From Gammaproteobacteria bacterium (lineage in GTDB: Bacteria; Pseudomonadota; Gammaproteobacteria; BMS3Bbin11): a stretch of DNA of 43,932 nucleotides. The stretch covers positions 1 through 43,932 of the forward strand of contig JAUWVE010000001.1 in NCBI GenBank assembly GCA_030617565.1, written 5' to 3'. Shown here piece by piece: positions 9,382-17,469 of the stretch. The position numbers and the translations under genes were made by a program. Numbering within the stretch: position 1 is the first letter of the stretch; every line of letters begins with the position of its first letter. The notes beneath the pieces were generated by a model. The model searched no databases and was not told where the DNA came from. It saw nothing but the letters and a program-made list of their open reading frames with translations.

Positions 9382-9470
9382 GACGAATGACAAAGGACTA
9401 AAGATGAAGAAATGCCCCATTAATCTTTTGTCTTTAATCCTTAGTCCTTAGTCCTTAGTCCTTAGTCTTA
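9382..9470. repeat. Inverted heptad array, GACNAAR family
   Basis: Between the SirB2-like gene and ribF, four consecutive 7-base units fit GACNAAR with small variation (GACGAAT, GACAAAG, GACTAAA, GATGAAG at 9382-9409). After a short centre the reverse complement follows: four perfect TCCTTAG copies at 9438-9465 with degenerate units on each side. The whole could fold as one long hairpin. The same heptad occurs at the right end of the window (43896-43932). Confidence 0.8.
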
Positions 9471-9489
9471 TATTCCGGAGTCCGCTGAA

Positions 9490-10419
9490 TTGGAACTGAT
9501 TTTTGGCCTGCACAATCTGCAACCGGCAGATACCCCCTGTGTCGCAACAATCGGGAATTTCGATGGTGTTCACCTTGGGCATCAGGCTGTCATCGGGCAG
9601 CTGGCGGAAAAGGCTGCAGCGATGAACTTGCCTACTACGCTGATAACTTTTGAACCCACACCGGCTGAATATTTTGCCGGGGAAAAAGCACCCGCAAGGT
9701 TATCTACTTTCCGTGAAAAATACGTCACTCTGAAGCGCTTTGCCATTGACCGGATTCTGGTGTTGCCTTTCAATCAACGGCTGGCATCTATGGCGGCAGA
9801 TGAATTTATCAAGCAGATATTGATTGAAGGGCTTGATGTTCGGTATCTGGTCGTTGGCGATGATTTCCGCTTTGGCAAGGACAGGGCAGGTGACTTCCAT
9901 CTGCTGCGACAGGCAGGAAAAGAAAATGATTTTACTGTGGTGTCTATGCCTAGCTTCCGTGTCGATGGTGAGCGGGTAAGTAGCTCGGGTATCAGGCAGG
10001 CTCTGGCAGATGGTAACTTTGACCGCGCCGAGCGTATGCTGGGCCGCCACTACCATATGGCGGGTAAGGTCGCCCACGGTGATAAGCGTGGTCGTCAATG
10101 GGGTTTTCCTACTGCGAACATAAACATGAAGCGCAAGGTGATTCCCCTACGCGGAATCTTTGCGGTCGAGGTATTCGGTCTTGATCGTGAGCCATTATTC
10201 GGTGTTGCCAACCTCGGTACGCGTCCGACAGTTTGCGGTATGCGCACCCTGCTGGAAGTCCATTTATTCGATTTTGATGAGCAGATTTATGGCAGACGGA
10301 TCAATGTAATCTTTCGCCACAAGATTCGAGAGGAAATACGTTTCGAATCTTTTGATGCCCTGAAGGAGCAGATTGCGCTGGATGTTATCAGTGCCAGAGA
10401 GTATTTTTCGACGATTTGA
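9490..10419 (+). CDS. ribF: Bifunctional riboflavin kinase / FAD synthetase
   Basis: Makes FMN from riboflavin and FAD from FMN. The 309-residue protein has the N-terminal nucleotidyltransferase motif GNFDGVHLGH at 22-31, YLVVGDDFRFGKDR in the FAD synthetase half, the SSSGIRQAL motif, and the C-terminal kinase motif GRQWGFPTANI. The start is TTG at 9490: it gives the family N-terminus (MELIFGLHNL) and has GGAG 9 bases upstream. It begins the ribF-ileS-lspA-fkpB-ispH order known from E. coli, although a MITE now lies between ribF and ileS. Confidence 0.96.
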   Translation: MELIFGLHNLQPADTPCVATIGNFDGVHLGHQAVIGQLAEKAAAMNLPTTLITFEPTPAEYFAGEKAPARLSTFREKYVTLKRFAIDRILVLPFNQRLASMAADEFIKQILIEGLDVRYLVVGDDFRFGKDRAGDFHLLRQAGKENDFTVVSMPSFRVDGERVSSSGIRQALADGNFDRAERMLGRHYHMAGKVAHGDKRGRQWGFPTANINMKRKVIPLRGIFAVEVFGLDREPLFGVANLGTRPTVCGMRTLLEVHLFDFDEQIYGRRINVIFRHKIREEIRFESFDALKEQIALDVISAREYFSTI

Positions 10420-10438
10420 TTACCTGATTAAGTCTACA

Positions 10439-10596
10439 GGGCACCTCTATTAATCCATGAATATTCATCTTCCATCCCAAATCGTCCCTTTCTGCGTTAA
10501 GAATCTTCGCAATAGCTGGCTATTGCGTACGATCCTTGCCTTGATATGAACGATTTGGAATGCAATCTGATCTATCCAGAATTAATAGAGGTGCCC
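10439..10596. mobile_element. 158-bp MITE-like element, copy 1
   Basis: Bounded by perfect inverted ends GGGCACCTCTATTAAT and its complement; including TACA/TGTA just outside, the match extends to 20 bases. The interior is a long imperfect palindrome centred on CGCAATAGC-TG-GCTATTGCG. A second copy of identical length (158 bp) lies at 20396-20553 with roughly 16 mismatches by eye, all substitutions. No coding capacity and no transposase nearby. The element sits between ribF and ileS, genes that usually share transcription. Confidence 0.88.
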
Positions 10597-10672
10597 TGTA
10601 CTGTAAAAAAACTGTTGGCCATGTTAATTTCTGCTATTGCCGTATTTTTTCTTAACCTAAAAGACCAGCTGT

Positions 10673-13510
10673 ATGACTGACTACAAGACGACCATCAACC
10701 TGCCTAAAACCGGCTTTCCAATGAAAGCAAATCTGGCCAATCGTGAACCGGAATTTCTGAAAGGATGGGGGCAGAAACTCTATCAGCGTATTCGTGACGA
10801 ACGGGCTGATGCACCTAAATATATATTGCATGACGGTCCGCCATACGCCAATGGTGATATTCATATCGGTCATGCTGTCAATAAGATACTGAAAGATATC
10901 ATCATTAAATCCCGCACACTGGATGGTTATGATGCACCCTATATCCCTGGCTGGGATTGCCATGGCCTGCCTATCGAACTACAGGTAGAGAAAAAGTCCG
11001 GTAAGGCCGGGGTTAAAATCGATGCCAACAGCTTTCGCCGGAAATGCCGCGAATATGCACAGAAACAGGTAGATCGCCAGCGCGAGGATTTCAAGCGCCT
11101 GGGGGTGCTGGCTGACTGGGATAATCCTTATCTGACAATGGCACCGGAAAATGAAGCCGAAATTGTTCGCTCTCTGGGCCGTATAATTGAACAGGGCCAC
11201 CTTTTTCAGGGTGCGATGCCTGTGCACTGGTGTACTGATTGCAGGTCTGCACTGGCTGAAGCTGAAGTTGAATATCAGGATAAGGAATCACTGGCTGTCG
11301 ATGTTGCCTTTCATGCAGTCGATGGAGCATCAGTTTTAAAGGCCTTTTCTCATGACTCCAGCGATGAAACAGTTTCCTTCGTCATCTGGACCACAACCCC
11401 CTGGACTCTGCCTGCCAATCAGGCTGTTGCACTAAATCCGGATCTGGACTATGTACTGGTCCGGTTTAACGATAAGCATAAAGGACTCTATGTTTTCGCA
11501 ACGGACCTGCTTGATTCGGTTTTAAGCCGCTACGGGATTGAAGATTATGTGCAGCTTGCAAATGTAAGTGGTCAGGCACTGGAAGGGATTGAACTTGAGC
11601 ACCCGTTTTATGATCGTGTGGTACCAGTTATCCTGGGTGAGCATGTGACAACTGAAGCCGGTACCGGTGCGGTACATACAGCACCCGGTCACGGCCAGGA
11701 AGATTTTATCGCTGGCAGAAAATATAACCTGGAAGTTGATAATCCTGTTGCAGGGAATGGTGTCTTTGTCGAGGGCACGCCGTTGTTTGCCGGCGAACAT
11801 GTATTCAAGGCGAATGCACATGTCGTCGAAGTGCTGCAGGAGCAGAAAGCCCTGTTATTCTCCGAACCCATCACACACAGCTATCCACATTGCTGGCGTC
11901 ATAAAACACCGATCATTTTCCGTGCTACACCACAGTGGTTCATCAGCATGGATCAGGCAGGGTTGCGTGAGCGTACACTGGAAGAAATTGATAAAGTTCG
12001 CTGGCTGCCCGAATGGGGAAAGGCCCGTATAAAAGGCATGATCGAGAATCGGCCCAACTGGTGTATTTCCCGGCAACGACACTGGGGTGCACCGATTGCC
12101 CTGTTTGTTCATGTGCAAACGGGTGAATTGCACCCGCGTACTAACGAAATTTTGCAGCAGGTGGCTGATCGTATCGAGCAGGGCGGCGTAGAGGCCTGGT
12201 TTGAAATGGATACATCAGAATTGCTCGGTGATGATGCGGATGATTATCAGAAAATCACCGATATCCTGGATGTCTGGTTTGACTCAGGTGTTTCGCATGC
12301 CTTTGTACTGGATAAACGGGCCGGTCATTCATCACCCGCTGATCTCTATTTGGAAGGCTCTGACCAGCATCGGGGCTGGTTCCAGTCATCGATGTTGAGT
12401 TCCGTAGCTATGAAGGGTAGCGCACCCTATAAAACTGCATTGACACATGGCTTTGTGGTAGATGCGGACGGCAATAAGATGTCCAAATCTAAAGGCAACG
12501 TGGTGGCCCCGCAGAAAATCATCAACTCCATGGGGGCCGATATTATCCGCCTGTGGGTAGCGGCGACAGATTACCGCAATGAGATGACGATCTCGGATGA
12601 AATCATCAAACGTACCGCTGATGCCTACCGCCGCATACGCAATACCAACCGTTTTCTACTCGGCAATCTGGATGGTTTTGATCCAGCATCTGATGCGGTA
12701 GATATAGCAGACCTGGTAGAAATTGACGCATGGGCGATAGCCCGCTGTCAGGAAATCGATCAGCAGGTGATAAAGGCCTATGAAGATTTTTCCTTTCATC
12801 ATGTCTATCAGGCTGTGCTGCAGTTCTGTGTCAATGATATGGGTGGTTTCTATCTGGATATCCTTAAAGACCGCTTGTATACCACCCCTGCAGGAAGTCA
12901 GGCACGGCGTTCCGCACAGACGGCTATGCATCACATACTGGAGTCACTGGTACGCTGGATGGCACCTGTGTTGAGTTTTACTGCTGAGGAAATCTGGTCG
13001 TATATGCCGGGTAATAGAACGGATAGCATATTCCTTCAGCAGTGGCATAAATTGCCAGCAATTGAGAATAATACGTCCTTATTAAAACGCTGGCAGGTTG
13101 TCACAGCCCTTAGAGACGGGGTGTCACAGGCCCTGGAAGCTCTGCGCAAGGAAGGCGTCATCGGCTCACCGCTAAATGCGGAAGTAAGCATCTATACTGA
13201 AGGCCGGACACTGGAATTACTGCGGTCCTTTGCTGACGAATGTCGTTTCATCTTTATTACCTCCTATGTCCATGTTTATCGTATTGAAGATGACAATAGA
13301 TATGGTAAGGAACTGACAAATTGGGCGCAGTCCCTGGACGACTGGGATGATGACATTGTCGTCATAGATGTCAGTGCGACAGAAAAAGAAAAATGTATAC
13401 GTTGCTGGCATCACCGTGAAGATGTCGGTAGTCATCCGCAGCACCCCGAAATTTGTGGTCGCTGTGTTGAAAATATAGATGGTGAGGGTGAGGTCAGGCG
13501 TTTTGTCTGA
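10673..13510 (+). CDS. ileS: Isoleucyl-tRNA synthetase
   Basis: Class I synthetase that charges tRNA-Ile and edits misactivated valine. The 945-residue protein has the HIGH motif at 64-67 within PPYANGDIHIGHAVNKILKD, the editing-domain segment TTPWTLPANQAV, the WCISRQRHWGAPI segment, KMSKS at 602-606, and the C-terminal zinc site (CIRCWHHREDVG plus CGRCVENI). All are intact and the length matches bacterial IleS (E. coli 938). lspA overlaps its 3' end, so the two are translationally coupled. No T-box is visible upstream, as expected outside Gram-positives; the gap holds the MITE. Confidence 0.98.
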   Translation: MTDYKTTINLPKTGFPMKANLANREPEFLKGWGQKLYQRIRDERADAPKYILHDGPPYANGDIHIGHAVNKILKDIIIKSRTLDGYDAPYIPGWDCHGLPIELQVEKKSGKAGVKIDANSFRRKCREYAQKQVDRQREDFKRLGVLADWDNPYLTMAPENEAEIVRSLGRIIEQGHLFQGAMPVHWCTDCRSALAEAEVEYQDKESLAVDVAFHAVDGASVLKAFSHDSSDETVSFVIWTTTPWTLPANQAVALNPDLDYVLVRFNDKHKGLYVFATDLLDSVLSRYGIEDYVQLANVSGQALEGIELEHPFYDRVVPVILGEHVTTEAGTGAVHTAPGHGQEDFIAGRKYNLEVDNPVAGNGVFVEGTPLFAGEHVFKANAHVVEVLQEQKALLFSEPITHSYPHCWRHKTPIIFRATPQWFISMDQAGLRERTLEEIDKVRWLPEWGKARIKGMIENRPNWCISRQRHWGAPIALFVHVQTGELHPRTNEILQQVADRIEQGGVEAWFEMDTSELLGDDADDYQKITDILDVWFDSGVSHAFVLDKRAGHSSPADLYLEGSDQHRGWFQSSMLSSVAMKGSAPYKTALTHGFVVDADGNKMSKSKGNVVAPQKIINSMGADIIRLWVAATDYRNEMTISDEIIKRTADAYRRIRNTNRFLLGNLDGFDPASDAVDIADLVEIDAWAIARCQEIDQQVIKAYEDFSFHHVYQAVLQFCVNDMGGFYLDILKDRLYTTPAGSQARRSAQTAMHHILESLVRWMAPVLSFTAEEIWSYMPGNRTDSIFLQQWHKLPAIENNTSLLKRWQVVTALRDGVSQALEALRKEGVIGSPLNAEVSIYTEGRTLELLRSFADECRFIFITSYVHVYRIEDDNRYGKELTNWAQSLDDWDDDIVVIDVSATEKEKCIRCWHHREDVGSHPQHPEICGRCVENIDGEGEVRRFV

Positions 13511-14030
13511 AACTGATTCGACTGCGGCAAGCAGCTCAGTCTGCGACCGTGCAATTTGCTCTGGCGGCTGGCTGGTTCCGCTCATTGTTATAGTGGATCA
13601 ACTCAGCAAGTTTCTGGCTGAAGAGTTTCTTGTTTTCCATCAACCTGTGGCGATTATCCCATACCTGAATTTTACTCTGGCCTATAATACCGGTGCAGCA
13701 TTCAGTTTTCTGCACCAGGCAGGGGGCTGGCAGAATACTTTTTTCATTGTAGTTGCCGTGCTGTTGTCTGCCGTACTGCTGACAATTTTATACAGGACAC
13801 CGCGTAAGGACTTACAGTTAGCGGTTGCCCTGTGGCTGGTACTGGGTGGGGCAATTGGTAATATCATCGATCGTATACGTTTGCAGAAGGTGGTAGATTT
13901 CATCGATTTTTATATAGGCCAATGGCATTTTGCTACTTTTAACATTGCAGATATGGCGATTAGTATCGGTGCATTCCTGTTGATTCTGGATGCACTTAAT
14001 CTCCATATTATTAAATACAGGCAGAAGTAA
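13479..14030 (+). CDS. lspA: Lipoprotein signal peptidase II
   Basis: Inner-membrane aspartic protease that removes the signal peptide of diacylglyceryl prolipoproteins. It has four transmembrane segments; the catalytic Asp residues are in GNIIDRI and FNIADMAIS, and VDQLSK opens the first conserved block. The longest frame starts at ATG 13479, overlapping ileS by 32 bases and giving 183 residues. A TTG at 13503 has a better-placed GAGG upstream and gives 175, nearer the usual 160-170, so the start is uncertain. Its stop overlaps the fkpB start by one base. Confidence 0.94.
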   Translation: MVRVRSGVLSETDSTAASSSVCDRAICSGGWLVPLIVIVDQLSKFLAEEFLVFHQPVAIIPYLNFTLAYNTGAAFSFLHQAGGWQNTFFIVVAVLLSAVLLTILYRTPRKDLQLAVALWLVLGGAIGNIIDRIRLQKVVDFIDFYIGQWHFATFNIADMAISIGAFLLILDALNLHIIKYRQK

Positions 14031-14473
14031 TGATGACTGACAGCGTTATTAAAGCCGACAGCAAGGTGACACTGAGATATGCCGTATCGTTGGCAGATGG
14101 CACTGTTATTGAAGAGACGGGTGATGAACCGGAAACTGTTCAGCTTGGTCAGGGTGAGTTCATAAATGAATTAGAACAGAAGCTTTATGGCCTGAAGGCC
14201 GATGATACCGATGACATTATCATCCCTGCGCTGGAGAATCTGTTTGGTGACTATGATGAATCGCGTATCCAGCACGTTGATCACGCTGTATTTGACGATG
14301 GTGCGCCGGCGCAGCAGGGAACCGTCATAGAATTTACCCTGCCAAATGGTTCTGCTGTACCCGGTATCATTCGCGAAGTGATGGATGAAAATGTTCTGGT
14401 TGATTTCAATCACCCGTTATGCGGCAGGGATGTGATGTTATCTGTTGATATAGTTTCAGTAGATAATTCATGA
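14030..14473 (+). CDS. fkpB: FKBP-type peptidyl-prolyl isomerase, SlpA type
   Basis: FK506-binding-protein fold isomerase and probable chaperone. The 147-residue length and the sequence ADGTVIEETGDEPETVQLGQGE followed by an inserted-flap region, then VDFNHPLCGRDVMLSVDIV, match SlpA/FkpB (E. coli 149 residues). The position between lspA and ispH is the conserved gammaproteobacterial one. The start at 14030 overlaps the lspA stop (TAATG); a second ATG follows immediately at 14033, so the protein may begin one residue later. No signal peptide, so cytoplasmic. Confidence 0.94.
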   Translation: MMTDSVIKADSKVTLRYAVSLADGTVIEETGDEPETVQLGQGEFINELEQKLYGLKADDTDDIIIPALENLFGDYDESRIQHVDHAVFDDGAPAQQGTVIEFTLPNGSAVPGIIREVMDENVLVDFNHPLCGRDVMLSVDIVSVDNS

Positions 14474-14511
14474 TAGGGCCCAGAAGAGCAACCGATATTC
14501 GCAGGTAAAAA

Positions 14512-15432
14512 ATGGAAATATTACGAGCAAGCCCACGAGGTTTTTGTGCCGGTGTTGATCGGGCGATAGAAATTGTGGAACGTGCACTGGAACAGATTGG
14601 TGCACCCATATATGTACGACATGAAGTCGTACACAACCGTTTCGTAGTCAACAGGTTGAAGCAGGCTGGCGCTGTATTTGTCGATGAACTGGAAGATGTG
14701 CCGGACAATCAAACTGTAATATTCAGTGCGCACGGCGTGCCGCTTTCCGTCAGGGATGAAGCAGAACGTCGTAAGCTCAGGATATTTGATGCAACCTGTC
14801 CTTTAGTGACAAAAGTCCACAGGCAAGTCACGCGACATCATGCGAATGGTTACCAATGTATACTTATCGGTCATGCCGGCCATCCGGAAGTAGAGGGGAC
14901 CATCGGTCAAATTGATAAGGGTATCTATCTGGTAGAGAAGCCAGAAGACGTTGAGAAGCTGGAACTGGGTGAAATTAAAAACCTGGCCTATGTTACACAG
15001 ACCACCCTGTCAATTGACGATACTGCGAATGTAATTGCTGCACTAAAACGACGTTATCCCAATATCCAGGGACCACGAAAAGATGACATTTGCTATGCCA
15101 CGCAGAACAGACAGGATGCAGTTAAAAGACTGGCAGAAAAGTGTGACATGGTATTTGTTGTCGGGTCAACAAACAGCTCCAATTCGAATAGATTAAGAGA
15201 GCTGGCGGAGAAGAAAGGTGTGCGCTCCTATCTTATCGATAACGAAGACGAGATTGACCCCGAATGGCTACAGGGTGTAAACGTACTTGGTATAACTGCT
15301 GGAGCTTCGGCCCCTGAAGACCTGGTCGAAGGCGTTATTCTGCGTTGCCAGAAGTTGACATCAGCAACGGTCAGTGACCTTGCCGGGCCAGTAGAGAATG
15401 TCACTTTTGCCTTGCCAAAATCGTTGCGATAA
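14512..15432 (+). CDS. ispH: 4-hydroxy-3-methylbut-2-enyl diphosphate reductase
   Basis: Last step of the MEP isoprenoid pathway, an iron-sulfur enzyme yielding IPP and DMAPP. The three cluster cysteines are visible: Cys12 in RGFCAGVDRAI, one in DATCPLVTKVH, and one in the later DDICYATQNRQ segment. The substrate-binding VVGSTNSSNSNRL block follows and LGITAGASAPE is near the C-terminus. The length is 306 (E. coli 316). It closes the ribF-ileS-lspA-fkpB-ispH cluster. Confidence 0.98.
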   Translation: MEILRASPRGFCAGVDRAIEIVERALEQIGAPIYVRHEVVHNRFVVNRLKQAGAVFVDELEDVPDNQTVIFSAHGVPLSVRDEAERRKLRIFDATCPLVTKVHRQVTRHHANGYQCILIGHAGHPEVEGTIGQIDKGIYLVEKPEDVEKLELGEIKNLAYVTQTTLSIDDTANVIAALKRRYPNIQGPRKDDICYATQNRQDAVKRLAEKCDMVFVVGSTNSSNSNRLRELAEKKGVRSYLIDNEDEIDPEWLQGVNVLGITAGASAPEDLVEGVILRCQKLTSATVSDLAGPVENVTFALPKSLR

Positions 15433-15447
15433 GGGATAAAATATCTG

Positions 15448-16578
15448 ATGTCAGGCAAAACGAATACCCTGATAATCGGCGGTGGTATAATCGGTCTGTT
15501 AACAGCTCGTGAGCTCGCAATAGCAGGGCAGTCAGTAACCATACTGGAAAAAAATACGCATGCAGGACTGGAATCATCCTGGGCAGGCGGCGGCATTCTT
15601 TCTCCTCTTTATCCCTGGCGCTATCCTGATGCCGTTACCGACCTGGCAGTAATTGGCCATAAGGACTACCCAAGACTTGCAGCAGACCTGCTTAAATCTA
15701 CCGGCATCGACCCTGAATACGTTCGCTCAGGCCATTTGATTCTAGATTTGGATGAGTATGATCAGGCTAAGTCCTGGGCAAAAACATTCAGTAAGAAAAT
15801 TACCTTAGAGAGAAAATCAAAATTTCTTCAGCGCATTGGTCGAAGAGAACTTTCATTAATTGAACCAGAATTATCTGAGAATCATACTGCCGCATTGTGG
15901 ATGCCTGTAATTGGACAGATCCGAAATCCGCGACTGATCAAGGCCCTGGTTAAAGATCTTAAGCAGAGAGGCGTAAAGATTATCCCGGACGCAGAGGTTA
16001 AGGCGATTCATTCTGAAAACGGCAAAGTACTATACATAGAAAGCAGCAACACAAGGTGGTCTGCAGATAGCTATCTGGTGGCTGCTGGTGCCTGGTCAGC
16101 ATCATTATTGGCCGATACCGGTTTGTCACTTGCGGTTGAGCCGGTTCGGGGGCAAATGATTCTATTCAAAGCCGACCCCGACAAGTTACGTCGAATTATA
16201 CTAAACAACAGCAAGTACCTGATACCAAGAAGAGACGGACATATTCTCGCGGGCAGTACACTGGAGTATGTAGGCTTTAATAAACAATTAACAGATTCTG
16301 GTTACCAGGAGCTATGGTCAGCTGCTGTAGATATAGCACCTTTTTTAGAAAATACGCCAGTTGTCAGTCATTGGGCAGGTTTAAGGCCGGGGTCATCAAG
16401 CGGCGTTCCAACCATAGATAGACACCCTGACCTTGAGAATCTTGTAATATGTTCAGGACATTTTAGAAACGGGGTTATTCTCGGGCTGGGTTCCGCACGA
16501 ATTGCGGCAGAGTTGTTGACTGGCAGCGACTCATTAAAATCGAACTATCAAACCAGAAACCCCTATCGTGTGCAGTAA
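15448..16578 (+). CDS. thiO: Glycine oxidase-like FAD-dependent oxidoreductase
   Basis: Member of the DAO (D-amino acid oxidase) flavoprotein family; ThiO oxidises glycine to iminoglycine for thiazole synthesis in aerobes lacking ThiH. The 376-residue protein has the N-terminal dinucleotide motif IIGGGIIGLLTARELA (9-24), the SSWAGGGILSPLYPW segment characteristic of ThiO, VEPVRGQMILFK, and the C-terminal HWAGLRPGSSSGVPTIDRHP and GHFRNGVILG blocks. It starts 16 bases after ispH and is probably co-transcribed. No other thi gene is in the window, so the thiamine role is inferred from sequence type alone. Confidence 0.83.
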   Translation: MSGKTNTLIIGGGIIGLLTARELAIAGQSVTILEKNTHAGLESSWAGGGILSPLYPWRYPDAVTDLAVIGHKDYPRLAADLLKSTGIDPEYVRSGHLILDLDEYDQAKSWAKTFSKKITLERKSKFLQRIGRRELSLIEPELSENHTAALWMPVIGQIRNPRLIKALVKDLKQRGVKIIPDAEVKAIHSENGKVLYIESSNTRWSADSYLVAAGAWSASLLADTGLSLAVEPVRGQMILFKADPDKLRRIILNNSKYLIPRRDGHILAGSTLEYVGFNKQLTDSGYQELWSAAVDIAPFLENTPVVSHWAGLRPGSSSGVPTIDRHPDLENLVICSGHFRNGVILGLGSARIAAELLTGSDSLKSNYQTRNPYRVQ

Positions 16579-16673
16579 TTTTTGATATCTGAAATGATTG
16601 TTTCAATCCACTAAATCCAGTAAAGTCCCGCATCCTCAGAACATCTTGTTCTATGTTGATGTACTTCATAAAG

Positions 16674-16749
16674 GCCGGAGTAGCTCAGTCGGCAGAGCAA
16701 CTGATTCGTAATCAGTAGGCCGGTGGTTCGATTCCACTCTCCGGCACCA
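16674..16749 (+). tRNA. tRNA-Thr (anticodon CGT)
   Basis: A full cloverleaf can be drawn: acceptor GCCGGAG with CTCCGGC, D arm GCTC...GAGC, anticodon stem ACTGA/TCAGT around loop TTCGTAA (anticodon CGT, reads ACG), and T arm GGTGG-TTCGATT-CCACT. The discriminator A and CCA are encoded. The T run right after it (16750 onward) could serve in termination. Its 3' half is repeated in degenerate form at 20334-20383. Confidence 0.96.
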
Positions 16750-16899
16750 TTTTTTTTCAGCTATAGTTTAATCCTGACAGCTGCGGTCCGTAGTTAAGAC
16801 TTTTAAAATGTAAGAATCCCAGGTTTTTTGTTCATACAGGCTTTGAATTTTTATTGAGTTACTATGCATCAACTGCTATCTTTCTAATAAGGCAAGGTT

Positions 16900-16926
16900 T
16901 TTTTACCATTGGTGGATGGTGAAAAA
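16900..16926. other. Hairpin upstream of the pseudopilin gene
   Basis: TTTTTACCAT and ATGGTGAAAAA form an inverted repeat around a 6-base loop (TGGTGG), 33 bases before the pseudopilin start. It could act as a terminator of reverse-strand transcription, an operator, or a leader structure. The rest of 16750-16958 shows nothing recognisable beyond the T run behind the tRNA. Confidence 0.4.
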
Positions 16927-16958
16927 GCTTACCAGCAGGGTAGGATAATGGCACGAAA

Positions 16959-17447
16959 ATGACAATGATCCAGCGAATCTATATAAGAAAATCATTTAGT
17001 TTCATATATGGTACCGGATTCACGGTACTTGAATTAATGATGGTGCTGATAATAGTTGGTATCCTGGCTACGCTCGGATATTCGCGATACGACGAATTCA
17101 TAGAAAAAGCCAGAGTAGCGGAAACAAAGACGGATATCTTTGCACTGGATGTAAAAATAAATTATTTTTACAATAATCATCAGTCTTTTCCTGCATCCCT
17201 CGCGGATATTGGTGGTGCACCACTGGATCCATGGGGCAACCCGTATCAGTATCTGAACATCCAGACCACAAGAGGAAGAGGGGCGGTGCGTAAGGACCAC
17301 CGTCTAGTGCCTATCAATAGTGATTATGATTTATACAGCATGGGGAAGGACGGTAGAAGTGCGTCGCCACTGACCGCCAGGCATAGCCATGATGATATTA
17401 TCCGGGCTAACGATGGTGATTATATTGGCCTGGCCAAAGATTATTAA
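16959..17447 (+). CDS. Orphan GspG-like pseudopilin
   Basis: Class III signal peptide protein of 162 residues: a short basic leader, cleavage expected after Gly20 in GTG/FTVLELMMVLIIVG, the conserved Glu at mature position 5 (Glu25), then a long hydrophobic helix. The globular part has DPWGNPYQYL and YDLYSMGKDGR, typical of GspG major pseudopilins. No type II secretion or type IV pilus genes adjoin it; the neighbour is a GGDEF-EAL gene 22 bases downstream, probably in the same transcript. It would need a prepilin peptidase and assembly machinery encoded elsewhere. The ATG at 16959 is chosen; one at 16965 is also possible. Confidence 0.85.
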   Translation: MTMIQRIYIRKSFSFIYGTGFTVLELMMVLIIVGILATLGYSRYDEFIEKARVAETKTDIFALDVKINYFYNNHQSFPASLADIGGAPLDPWGNPYQYLNIQTTRGRGAVRKDHRLVPINSDYDLYSMGKDGRSASPLTARHSHDDIIRANDGDYIGLAKDY

Positions 17448-17469
17448 ATAATAAGATTAGCATGCAGCC

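Noticed and set aside
9382..9470. CRISPR array
   Set aside because: Units are 7 bases with no spacers and no cas genes nearby.
10439..10600. Target-site duplication of MITE copy 1
   Set aside because: The flanks (TACA and TGTA) are inverted, not direct, repeats, so no duplication can be claimed.
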